Source of the DNA: Moniliophthora roreri
Taxonomy: Eukaryota; Basidiomycota; Agaricomycetes; Agaricales; Marasmiaceae
NCBI GenBank assembly: GCA_001466705.2
Contig: LATX02000179.1
Coordinates: forward strand, 434,001-498,000
DNA: 64,000 bases
Direction: 5' to 3'
Positions within the stretch are counted from its first letter, which is position 1. Every line of letters begins with the position of its first letter. Shown here piece after piece: positions 54,990 through 64,000 of this stretch. The notes under the pieces are model-generated. The model was not told the DNA's origin, searched no databases, and was given only the letters and a program-made list of their open reading frames with translations. The translations under genes and the position numbers were made by a program.

Positions 54990-54999
54990 GGGTTTTTGA
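54990..54999 (+). promoter_or_regulatory. Candidate -1 frameshift site of J
   Basis: GGGTTTTTGA: gag stops at TGA 54997-54999 and protease continues in the -1 frame. Confidence 0.65.
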
Positions 55000-56880
55000 A
55001 GCAGCAGAAGAGGACGATGTCTCTACCACCTGTCATCATTTCACACTTTGTACTAGCTAGGATGGATTGAAATTCTATGCATATTCCTCTTCAATACAAA
55101 GTGGGAAACTAAATCATTGAAACCCAAGCACTGTTAGACTCTGGAGTGGGAGGACGATTTATCAGTACAATGCTAGCTAGGAAATTAGAAAAGCGATGGG
55201 TCCAACTCCCAGAGAAGATTAAAGTATTCAACATAGATGGAACACCGAACAAAACCACATGGATCTCCCATGTGGTGGAATTGGAGTTCAAAATAGCAGG
55301 AAAAGAGTTTAGAGAAAATTTTATGATCTTGGGCATTGGAGACAAAGAGATGATTCTAGGACTTCCTTGGCTCTGTTACCACAACCCTCAAATTGATTGG
55401 GAGACGGGAGAAATAAAGTTCATGCCGAGACAAAAACTCCAAATCAAGAGGTTCAAGAGTATACTTGACAATACCCCTGAAGAAGTCCTGATTGGGGCCA
55501 AGATTATGGCTTTGCAGGAACTGGCACATCAACAACAAGAAGCAAAGAAGGATATAGACGAATTGATCCCACCTTACCTTCAAGGGTATCAAGATCGTTT
55601 TGAGAAAGAGAAAGCGGAATGATTCCCCCCTTCCAGGTCTTATGATCACGCCATTGAACTACAACCAGATTTCTTACCTCGAAACTGCAAACTCTACCCT
55701 CTAAGCCCAGCAGAGCAGAAGGAACAGGACAAGTTTCTGGAAGAGAACTTATGAAAAGGGTATATTTGGAAATCGAAGTCACCCATGGCATCTCTGTTCT
55801 TCTTCGTTGCAAAAAAGGAGAAAGGAGCATTGAGACCAATGCAGGATTATCAGGAACTAAACAAAGGGACAATAAAGAACGCATATCTGCTACCTCTCAT
55901 ATTGGAGCTTCTAGACAAATTAAAAGGAGCGAATGTCTTTACTAAGTTGGACCTAAGGAACAGGTACAACAACGTAAGGATCAAGGATGGTGACCAATGG
56001 AAGGCCACTTTCAAGACAAACCGAGGGCTGTTCGAACCAACTGTTATGTTTTTCAGATTGAGCAATTCACCAGCAACATTTCAAGCCTTCATGAACGACA
56101 TTCTTTCCGATTTTATTGACAAAGGATAGTGTGTCGTCTATATGGACGACATCCTCTTGTTCTCAATGAATCAAGCCGACCATCAGGAATGAACTGAGAG
56201 ACTAATGTGCCAAATCTGGAAGCATGATTTCTATTTCAAACCTGAAAAATGTGAATTTGACGTTATGGAAGTTATATTTCTAGGAATGGTGATCTGACCG
56301 GGCTATGTAGCCATGGATCCTGTGAAGCTAGCAGGCATAGCAGAATGGGAACTGCCGAAAACAGTAAAAGGAGTGTGCACCTTTTTAGAATTCGGAAACT
56401 TCTACTGGAAATTCATTGGGAAATATGCACAATTGGCCCAGCCACTCAATGATCTCACAAAGAAATCACAGAAATTCAAATAGACCATGGCTTGCCAAAT
56501 TGCCTTTGACCTTCTCAAGAAGAAGTTCCTTTCCAAACCTGTACTGCTGATGCCAGACACAGACAAACCTTTTGTGATCGAAGCAGATGCCTCGAAATGG
56601 GCTACCAGTGTGGTACTTCATCAACAAGGAAAAGATGGAGAATGGCACCCATGTGGATACCTTTCGAAGTCACTGTCACCAATAGAAAGGAATTACAAAA
56701 TTTATGACTGGGAACTATTGGCGATAGTGCAGGCGCTAATGGAATGGCGACATTATCTAATGGGAGGAAAGTACAGGGTAGTGATCCTTTCAGATCACAA
56801 GAACCTTACATACTTCAAAATGGCTCAGAAGCTCAATCAACAGCAAGCAAGATGGAGTCTATTCTTGTCAGTTTAATCTA
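54993..56880 (+). pseudogene. pol: J protease, reverse transcriptase and RNase H
   Basis: The protease has ALLDSGVGGRFIS and MILGLPWL. RT has [37 protein letters not shown], the catalytic [11 protein letters not shown] (YMDD at 56139-56150) and KPEKCEFDVMEVIFLGM. RNase H (56487-56876) has [28 protein letters not shown] and SDHKNLTYF. Stops at 55079, 55109, 55619, 55752, 56127, 56190, 56296 and 56479 mostly replace Arg, Gln or Trp codons. A two-base loss near 56872 shifts into the integrase frame. Confidence 0.9.
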
Positions 56881-59247
56881 GGTCTTATACATGTCCCAGA
56901 GAAATCGATCACACAAGTGGACACTCTCTCTCGACGAAGTAACGAATGTGAAGATGAAGACACTGATAATGACAATGTTGTCATGCTGCCGGAATGGCTC
57001 TTTATTAAAGGAATTAACTTGGAGATGAAGACTGAAATTAGAGAACGGTTGGGCCTGGATGACTTTCACAAGTCAGCCTTGGAGCAGTTACTGCATCAAG
57101 GCATGCCACCAATCAAATCCGCCTTATCAGACTGGAGAATTGACGACAACTTGCTCTTTTACAAAGGAAGGATCTATGTGCCGAATGACACTAAGCTCCA
57201 ACAAAGTGTTGTAAGAACAATCCATGAGACTCCAGGGGTCGGACACCTAGGATAATGGAACATGTTAGAACAAGTTCAACGTGATTTTTGGTGGCCAGGA
57301 ATGGCGAAGTTCATCAAAAGTTTTGTTGATGGTTGTGTACCATGCCAACAGTCAAAAATTAACACCCATCCCACTAAGACTCCACTTCAGCTGATACAAC
57401 CCACCCCAAATTCATTCCCTTTCCAAGTTTGTACAATGGACCTGATCACGGATTTGCCAGAATGCAACAGCAAGGATGCTATTCTTGTCATGGTGGACCA
57501 CTCCTCTACAAAAGAGGTAATTTTTACACCATGCACAAAGAAGTCAGATGCCACAGAGATAGCAGAGCTATTAATTCAACACCTATACAAACACTTCAGA
57601 CTACTGGACCGTATTATATCAGATTGAGACCCCAGATTCACAGCAGAAGTATTTCAAGAGATGGGAAGGCAACTGTCCATCAAACATTCAATGAGCACAG
57701 CCTTCCACCTGCAGACAGATGGAGAAACTGAATGGGTCAATCAGGAAATCGAAGTCTACCTTCATATCTTCTGTTCGAAGGAGCAGACAAAATGGAAGGA
57801 ATACCTTCCCTTGACTGAATTTGCACACAATAACCGAACTCATTCAGTACTCAAAAACTCCCCCTTCTTCATGATGATGGGGTATCACCCAAGAGCCTTC
57901 CCGACAGTGTTCGAACGAACTGATATTCCGTCAGTCGAAGAATGACTCCAAGAACTAAAAAGAGTCAGAGAAGAAACGACTAGCTTACTGGAATTAGCAC
58001 AGCAGAAGATGTTACAACGAGAAAAACGGGAATTGGAAACCTTTGACATAGGACAGAAAGTATGGTTAGAAGGAAAGAACCTAGCCATAGGATACCCAAC
58101 TAGGAAACTCACCCTGAAATGGAAAGGACCATTCAAGATTCTTGAAGCCTTGGGACCTGTCACATACTAGCTGAAATTACCACATCAGTGGAAGATCCAC
58201 CCTGTTTTCCATGCCACTCTTCTTACCCCCTTTAAGGAAACAGAAGCCCATGGACCCAGTTTCACGGAACCACCCCTGGATCTAATAGAAGGATTTGAAG
58301 AATATGAAGTAGAAGCAATCATGGGACACAGACCCAAGAAACAACCCCGAGAATTCCTCGTGGTGTACATGGGTTATGATTCATCCCATAACTGATGGGT
58401 CAAGACTGAAGAGATAGTCAACTGTCTAGACCTCTATACACTATGTACGAGGTGTTCTTTTCATGCTATTAATACAAAGGAAATACACTCAGAATACTGC
58501 TATATATTTACTTCTAGACAACACTCAGAAAACTCTATTAGTTTCAAGCTATCATCACATATTGAAAACAGCAAGCATATTCTGTATTTTAATTTCCAGA
58601 AGAGTCTGTATTTTCTAATAATTTTATAACAATGAAATTATAAAATTATCCTTTAGTTTTCTAATTACAAATATACTAGATTTTCTGCCTTATAAAATAG
58701 TGAGAAAACATTCAGAAAATAAATATAAAATTTTGAATATTATATTAAGGAAAACATGTTAAATACAAAAGGAAAATTATATGAAAACTATCTGAAAACT
58801 GCTGTAAGATATAGTATTTCCACATGATTTTCCTACCATTTTCCTAGTGTTTTCCTAGTGTTTTCTCTGACTTTCCCACAATAAAAAATTTGGAATTTTT
58901 ATCTTATCTTATCAGCATTTTCTGAGTATTTTCAACCAGAGAAAATTTAATGTTTTCTCAGCATGGAAATTATTCTAATATATTGTATTGTCTATTAATT
59001 CTCAGAATTTGAAAATTCTATATTTTTTGCTATTGAAAATTTAGCATTCTCCAGACATATTCTTGTTGAGGAGACACAATTAAAATTTAGAATTTATAAA
59101 TGCTTTTTTGAAAATCTTCTTTGCAAGAAGATTAAGTGTTTTCTCAATCAGAAAACTATGTTAAAAGAACACCTTATACATAGTGATAAAGACTATATAA
59201 AGAGGCATAAGTTAAAGCCAAGAGACCCCATCCCCAATATCGTTTAG
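56881..59247 (+). pseudogene. pol: J integrase and chromodomain, split by a MITE
   Basis: HHCC domain (HETPGVGHLG, CVPCQQ), DDE core (CTMDLITDLPECN, then SD-stop-DPRFTAEVFQE, then TDGETEWVNQEIEV), KGPFKILEALGPVTY and a diverged chromodomain (FEEYEVEAIMGHRPKKQ, FLVVYMGYDSSHN). The MITE lies inside the last chromodomain helix (LDLY...KDYIKRHKL). Pol ends at TAG 59245-59247, six bases before ORF3. Few stops. Confidence 0.9.
58439..59185. mobile_element. CACTA-type MITE, copy 2 (747 bp, TSD ATA)
   Basis: Same family and orientation as 53165-53889; ends CACTATGTACGAGGTG... and ...CACCTTATACATAGTG. ATA flanks it (58436-58438, 59186-59188). It differs from copy 1 by an 11-bp segment (GTTTCAAGCT region), an 11-bp tandem (TTTTCCTAGTG) and scattered substitutions. 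Confidence 0.88.
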
Positions 59248-59252
59248 CACTA

Positions 59253-60413
59253 ATGTCAAATGCAACTGCCTCCTCCTCTTCCTCTTCTGCTTCTGGCAGC
59301 CAGCCGACCGGAGGCCTGAGCCCAGTTCCTACTGTGTCTGGAGAAGGACACTACAGCGAAAACATCACCTATCAACATGGACTTCAGCCGAACCCCTACC
59401 AATTCCTCCACCTTTTCAACTCTGGACAGTATGATGACCAGATCTGAGCAGCCAGTGATCAGCACAACCAACTGGAACCTATGGTCAAAAGCCTCTTTTT
59501 CTTATGGTCCCAATGGCACTTATTCGAAAGAATCATTGAAAGCTACAGTCTCGAGATTGCAAACCAGGTGATGTATGCCTGTAATTACCACATCAGGCTA
59601 GAAGGACCTATTACAGTACCGTCGTTGTTTCTCTATCACCCACACTTGTCCATGCCACCCCCCACAGATCCCCAAGCAATGTCAGAGTACCCTGATCCCC
59701 TCTCCTTCAGTCTCATCAACCACCTTGGAAGGAGAACCAATGGAAACAGATACTCCTGACCCAATGTTAATGACACCTGAAGCCTCCTCACTCAACTCAC
59801 TCCCGAACCCCGAGCCCTTGAAGACCGACTCACTGCCACTCCCCGTGCATCCACTGAACCCCCTGCTAGCAACACCCTTGTTTATCCTGACCCCACTCCC
59901 AATCCCAATGTCAAACCTAAGGTCGAGCCAACCGACAATGCCCCCAATCGAAGATCCCCATCTCAAACCACCATCAACCCCCATAGTCTTCAGACACCTG
60001 AAGCATCAGTTCCACTCCGATGTAGAGGTAATCCCCATGGTTGGAGGGGAGGGCCCGCTCAAGGCATCTGGGGTCAAGGACAAGGAGCGAGAAAACTGAA
60101 CCCCCTCAAACGACGAAGACCCACCAATGCTGAGCTTGAGGCCTCCGACTCCACTCCTGACCCCAATGACTCTGCTCATCGACTGCGTCTCTGCCCTGTG
60201 TGTGGACTGGAACACCATCTCGCCTGAAATTGCCCACAGTACATGTGTCAGTGATGCTTCACGACTCAACCTGGACATACATCTGGGCACTGCCCTAACC
60301 AACGAAGGTCTCGCCATATTGCACACCGAGAGTCTGGTTCGAGTCCAGACTCTATGTCAGATGATCGCAATTATGATGATGAACCTTATGACAATCTTGA
60401 AGGAGAGTGCTGA
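59253..60413 (+). pseudogene. ORF3 of J
   Basis: 387 codons, ATG (MSNATASSSSSS) to TGA after GEC. It reads NPYQFLHLFNS, then TGA at about 59445, then MVKSLFFLWSQWHLF, GPITVPSLF and the Pro-rich linker. WRGGPAQGIWGQGQG and a basic KLNPLKRRRPT follow, then knuckle 1 (60188-60230, last part stopped) and a second knuckle (CFTTQPGHTSGHC with the first Cys lost). It has fewer stops than other copies. Role inferred as RNA-binding; unknown family. Confidence 0.72.
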
Positions 60414-60639
60414 AGAGTCCATCCATAATAGCAGGGGGGATGCAGATTTCCTGTTTGTCAGAGCAGATCCACAGAAGATACGGAGGTTCGAAGAATTGCC
60501 CTCAGTGAGTGAACGAGAAGCTGCTGGCTGGCAACCGACATTGGACATACTGGCCACGCCAATGCTCCAGAGTGTTGATGAGATGCCTGATACATCATAT
60601 GATTATGACACGGAACTTTATGGAGATGGAGAATCGTAG
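60127..60639 (+). CDS. Overlapping +1 frame (ORF4), J
   Basis: 170 codons without a stop, overlapping the ORF3 knuckles and extending beyond it. Tail: ADFLFVRADPQKIRRF, GWQPTLDILATPMLQ, VDEMPDTSYDYDTELYGDGES. The part from ATG 60361 is 279 nt, identical in length to B1 and F. Confidence 0.55.
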   Translation: MLSLRPPTPLLTPMTLLIDCVSALCVDWNTISPEIAHSTCVSDASRLNLDIHLGTALTNEGLAILHTESLVRVQTLCQMIAIMMMNLMTILKESAEESIHNSRGDADFLFVRADPQKIRRFEELPSVSEREAAGWQPTLDILATPMLQSVDEMPDTSYDYDTELYGDGES

Positions 60640-60677
60640 GTTGGCAACACAGAGTTTTGCCCTTGAGAAGGAGGTAG

Positions 60678-61113
60678 TGTTACGTTTTCTTTGTTCTATT
60701 CCTATGCTTCCTTTTCTGATCAGACAAGTACACCTCCCCAGTCCCCTTTTTCTTATAACTTCCATGCTTCTTCTTCCATCAGACCTATTACACCTTCCCA
60801 GTACCCCATTTCCTCATCAGAATGCTTAGCTATATTCCGACTTCGTCGGTATTTATTACCATATCATTGTAGTCGTCAGACAATTGTATAACGTAGATTA
60901 CATGATAGGTTGTAACATACTTAAGTGCTCAAGCTAGGACTCAGAGTCCTCAGCTTGACCTGGTTAATCTTTACTTGTGTCATTGCCACGATCAAGGATC
61001 TCTGAACTTCAGCATCTGCTGAACACACTCAAACTTGAACTTGAGAACTACTTGTAAGAAGGTTTACCTTTTATAAGTGGTTAAGTTGACGTTGCTGCAC
61101 AAGTAACATAACA
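60678..61113 (+). repeat. 3' LTR of J (436 bp)
   Basis: Preceded by GAAGGAGGTAG (decayed purine tract). Same length as the 5' LTR, no indels, 19 transitions. TATA is mutated to TACTTAA here (60918). Confidence 0.93.
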
Positions 61114-61118
61114 ATAAC

Positions 61119-61316
61119 CCCCCATCACCAGTTACCAGCAGCACAGCAAGTCAACTACAGATGTGAGCCACCTACATGTGACCTGTTGCTCTCAAATCAG
61201 GCTTGCAAAAAATAATTGATCCAAAAAGTATATTAACACCTATCTACATACAAACAAGATGAAATATATAGTCATTCATAACCATATAGTGACCTAATAA
61301 TCTTAGGTATACCTTA
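61119..61316. other. Right flank of J, unassigned
   Basis: Continuation of the sequence left of J (before 52396). No gene. Ends at AGGTATACCTTA before K's LTR. Confidence 0.35.
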
Positions 61317-61840
61317 TGTTACAAACTTTCTTCATTGTCACGAACTTTCTAAAACCTTGTACTACCACTTGTTCCAGTGCTTCAATGAGTGCTTCATTTC
61401 TTTTTATCTTTTATGCTGCTCATTAACATCTGGACATATCCACATTCCCAGCTCCTATTTTAGTCTATATTATTTATTCTTTTCTATATGATTTCATTAA
61501 TAACTTCATCATGATTCATTGTTGACTTCATTGTTCTTTCAATTTCTATCAGATTCTATTTGTTAAAGATATCTCACTCTGACCTACTATGTTAATACCC
61601 AAATTATGTATAACGAGTAGCTACAAAGGGTGTATAAGTAGATAGAAACTAGGTTAAGGCTCTTCAGCTTGACCTGGTTAATCAACCTTGTATCTTGCAA
61701 GCCAACGACTGAACTTGTGATAACTAGCAGAAGGTTCTACCTACTGTTGAGTTGTTGAACTCTAACTTGAACCTTATCACTTGACATCACTTTGCTTAGT
61801 GGTGTTGGGTAGTTGTTGTTGCTGCACAAGTAACATAACA
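61317..61840 (+). repeat. 5' LTR of K (524 bp)
   Basis: TGTTAC...ATAACA. TATAAG at 61633, then TCAGCTTGACCT at 61664 (31 nt). About 90 bp longer than J's LTR and with a different U3, but the promoter-primer spacing is kept. Confidence 0.85.
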
Positions 61841-61842
61841 AA

Positions 61843-61854
61843 AGGTCAAGCTGA
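61843..61854 (+). promoter_or_regulatory. Primer-binding site of K
   Basis: AGGTCAAGCTGA, two bases after the LTR, exactly complementary to the LTR 12-mer at 61664-61675. Confidence 0.68.
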
Positions 61855-61900
61855 TTGTTGCTGACCTGTCCAGGTTTAGGCATCATCTCCAAATTGAAAC

Positions 61901-62959
61901 ATGACACCCCCAAGAGCTCACCTTATGGCAGCTGAAGAAGCCAATCTTGACAAACAGCTCGAAGTAGTTCAACAGCTACTGAACCCCGATCTGCTTGAAA
62001 CCCCATGAAGAATTACTCGTAGTCAACGAAGAGGAGCCATCAAGAGTCTCCAGGAATCATCTGAACAGACAAGAACAGAACCTGAAGCTAAGTGTTCTGA
62101 AACTGATCCCTTTGACAAATACCAATTGATATATCATACACCCACACCAGAAATGACAACTCCAAGTGCCAGCACTGCACCAGATGTTGCACCAGACATA
62201 ACCCCCAAGGTCGAAGTTGATGATACTGATGAGCAATGGGCCAGGACCATCTCCACAGCCATAATCAAAATGTTGAATGACAAGAAGGACAAGTCAAGTA
62301 AAGGTCCAGTCCCAGATCCATACGAAGGAGATTACAAGAACATGAGACACTTTCTCCTTGACCTTGAACTCTACTTCCAAATGAACCCTGTAAAGGCCAA
62401 CACAGATGAAAAGAAGAAGATGCTCCTTCTTTCTCTCCTTAAAGGGAAGACAAACAGATGGAAGATCACTGAACAACTTAAACTATTCTCTGAAGATGAT
62501 GATTCTGAAACGAAGAAGAAGACTGCTGAAGAAACTTGGAGTAGTTTCAAGAAGAGATTCCGAGCAGAATGGCAACCCATCAATGTTGCTGGAGAAGCAC
62601 AGATGAAGATTGAAGAAGTGAAGATAGATCTAGATCCAGTGACATACAAGTTGAAACTCCCCTTCCAACGGAGAATTCACCCCATATTCCACACTGGACT
62701 CCTTACTCCATACAAGGAAAACAAGACCTATGGACCAAATTCTCTAGAACCCCCACTGGATATAGTAGAAGGACAGGAGGAATTTGAAGTTGAAGCAATT
62801 ATTGGGCATAGACCAAAAGGGAAATGAAAGAAGCCAATGGAATACCTTGTTTCCTGGAAAGGATACGACTCATCCCACAACCAATGGCTAAAGCCAAGTG
62901 GATTGAAACATTCCATGGAGCTTTATTTGGACTATGAAATCAAGCACAACTTGCGCTGA
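61901..62959 (+). pseudogene. gag: K gag fused in frame to integrase tail and chromodomain
   Basis: From ATG 61901 one frame runs 352 codons to TGA 62957-62959, broken only by TGA at 62006 and 62825, both consistent with CGA to TGA. Residues 1-230 are gag: a helical N-terminus, Pro/Thr linker, then HFLLDLELYFQMNPVKAN, LLLSLLKGKTNRWKI and WSSFKKRFRAEWQPI. At about 62626 gag (AQMKIEEVKI) joins PVTYKLKLP of the integrase C-terminus. A chromodomain follows (EFEVEAIIGHRPKGK, stop, then EYLVSWKGYDSSHNQWL). No knuckle, protease, RT or DDE core. Phase is kept across the join. Confidence 0.8.
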
Positions 62960-62980
62960 ACCTTCATACATTCAATCAAC

Positions 62981-64000
62981 ATGTCTTCTTCCTCTGCTGA
63001 ACAAACCCAATCCTTCCCCGAAGACCGTGTTCATACTGGTCCCTTCCATCCCACTGTCTTTGAACTCCTCTACATTCTGAATGCCGAACACCACGACGAT
63101 GAAATATCCAGAGTAGTCAAACACAATGATCAACAAAGAGCATTGCTAGGATGCTTGCTCTTCTTATGGGAACAATGTCAACTGATGAGTGAATCCGTCA
63201 CCTGGATCAATTGTCAAATGGGAATGTTTGCTCAAAGTCTTACTGAAGACAAAGACTTTACTATGAATGGACCAATCTTAGTACCCCATCCTCCTTCTGA
63301 TATCAAAGTCCTTCCACTTCATGTGATTGTCTCTAAAACAGATACCACCAACGAACCCTTTCCGACAGACAATGACATCAGCCCCAATGAGCCTGCCTTC
63401 CTCCTTGCAGCCAGAAAACACCAAAGAGATATTAGAAGAGCACAAGAGGTTGCTCAAGGCCAGTTCCTCCTCGACCTCAGACAGCAATCAACTTATTTCC
63501 CCGAGACCAATGCAAGCAAATGCCTGGACGTATCTTACACCCATTCTAGAGGAACAGGAACGGCATCCCTACCTCCCAACAAGCAAACCCTTCTCTACCC
63601 TGTACACTCCCCTATTGCAGAGCCCAACAGAACAACCCTGCCCTGAATGTCCCAAACCACAGACTCCCCAATTCCCAACACCCCCATCTATGCCACTACC
63701 CCCACCATCATCGATCGATCTCCCAGTCCAGTCAATCCATTGTCAAGCACTTTCAGAACAGCAAGACTCTCCCCAGAACTCCCCTCCCCTGTTATCCCCA
63801 TCGACTCAACCACTGGCCATCCATATCCAATCAGTATGGGATGATGAGGAAGAAGATCAGGAAGACAGGGACTTGCAAACTGAAAACAGATCAACTCCTC
63901 TTACACCATCTACTATAGAGTGGGTCAACAAAGTGTATTTGGTGCTGAATGCCCTGTTTGCCAAATGGGAGACCACTGTGCTGTCGACTGTGGAGACTAC
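62981..64000 (+). CDS. ORF3 of K, first knuckle reached at the window edge
   Basis: ATG 62981 opens a 221-codon frame. It has FHPTVFELLYILNAEHHDDEI, ALLGCLLFLWEQCQLM, MNGPILVPHPPSD, an Arg/Gln-rich helix (ARKHQRDIRRAQEVAQ) and a Pro-rich linker. The stop at 63646 is followed by more linker in other frames. At 63946-63987 a first knuckle appears, CPVCQMGDHCAVDC (C-x2-C-x4-H-x4-C). No TGA at the position where B1, C, F and J have one. This is the least decayed N-terminal domain and the best query for searching. The second knuckle lies outside the window. Confidence 0.7.

Larger units (their letters stand above)
52910..54999 (+). pseudogene. gag: J gag, split by a MITE
   Basis: The first part (52910-53164) reads MEFQIERDIVEAEERQR and a Pro/Thr linker. 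After the MITE and one TCT the frame resumes in phase at 53893. The capsid core has KKFLQEVLLYITLNPKTF, FLLSYMTDGPGEFWKN, WGDFLEDFKTSFEPLD and ADEYMYQFSYLAKQMGYND. The nucleocapsid knuckle is CFRCGRGGHRIRDC (about 54808-54849), followed by a Lys/Glu tail ending HEGF-stop. One internal TGA (54724-54726) replaces an Arg codon. This is the best-preserved gag here. Confidence 0.9.
52401..61113 (+). mobile_element. Element J: complete chromovirus with 5-bp TSD ATAAC
   Basis: Both LTRs are 436 bp (52401-52836 and 60678-61113), and ATAAC flanks the element at 52396-52400 and 61114-61118. Internal order: primer site, gag, slip site, pol, ORF3/ORF4, purine tract. Two CACTA MITEs (53165-53889, 58439-59185) interrupt gag and the end of pol. 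The LTRs differ at 19 sites, all transitions. It is the youngest and best reference copy in the window, though still stopped many times. Confidence 0.93.
61317..64000 (+). mobile_element. Element K: internally deleted chromovirus with gag-chromodomain fusion
   Basis: Full 5' LTR, perfect primer site, gag, then a direct join to the last part of integrase with chromodomain, then ORF3 to the window end. Gag C-terminus, protease, RT, RNase H and the integrase core are absent. Would need another element's enzymes to move. Confidence 0.85.

Noticed and set aside
1..64000. Classical Neurospora-type RIP (CpA preference)
   Set aside because: In J's LTRs most changes are at CpG, not CpA. A CpG-directed process fits better.

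Overview
This window is a retrotransposon graveyard from a fungus, most likely an agaricomycete (mushroom-forming basidiomycete). The grounds are the chromodomain-bearing Ty3/gypsy elements (chromoviruses), a second gypsy lineage with the YVDD reverse transcriptase and the integrase typical of Agaricomycetes, short 50-60 nt introns in the only non-transposon-like gene, and CpG-directed decay. I see no clear single-copy host gene, no tRNA or rRNA gene and no CRISPR array.

Layout, left to right: element A (minus, 1-6210, 3' end outside the window); an LTR scrap and half of an agaric-type gypsy element (RT, 6437-7208); a nest of two chromoviruses, B1 (7209-11968) and B2 (11969-18177); the integrase half of the agaric-type element (18178-19432); an intron-containing gene of unknown function ('gene X', minus, 19832-22891) and a further broken gene. 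Element C (minus, 24898-28349) and a solo LTR with a perfect 5-bp target-site duplication follow. Gene X and the integrase then recur in inverted orientation (about 31260-35504). Next come element E (minus), split by a 1.38-kb CACTA-type DNA transposon (36785-38166); element F (plus); elements G and H (minus); scrap I (plus); element J (plus, 52401-61113), complete from LTR to LTR with an ATAAC target duplication and hit twice by one CACTA-type MITE family; and element K (plus, 61317 to the end), an internally deleted derivative in which gag is fused in frame to the integrase chromodomain.

The chromoviruses share one plan: LTR (TGTTAC...GTAACA), a primer-binding site two bases inside the LTR, gag with one CCHC knuckle, a GGGTTTT slip site at the gag stop, pol (protease, RT, RNase H, integrase, chromodomain) in the -1 frame, and then an extra gene. 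That gene, ORF3 (about 387 codons in three elements), has a conserved helical N-terminal domain, a Pro-rich linker, Arg/Gly-rich stretches and a double zinc knuckle. A second frame, shifted +1, stays open over the knuckles and continues into a conserved acidic tail. I regard ORF3 plus this overlapping frame as the most interesting and least explained part of the window. The primer-binding site does not look like a tRNA complement. It is complementary to a 12-nt LTR motif lying 31-32 nt downstream of a TATA box, which points to Tf1-like self-priming.

Two single-N positions (29837 and 51725) are each flanked by what read as perfect direct duplications (1251 and 1021 bp). These are best read as unmerged contig overlaps, not biology. 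Every protein-coding element here carries stops, shifts or deletions. In the LTR pair of element J all 19 differences are transitions, mostly at CpG.
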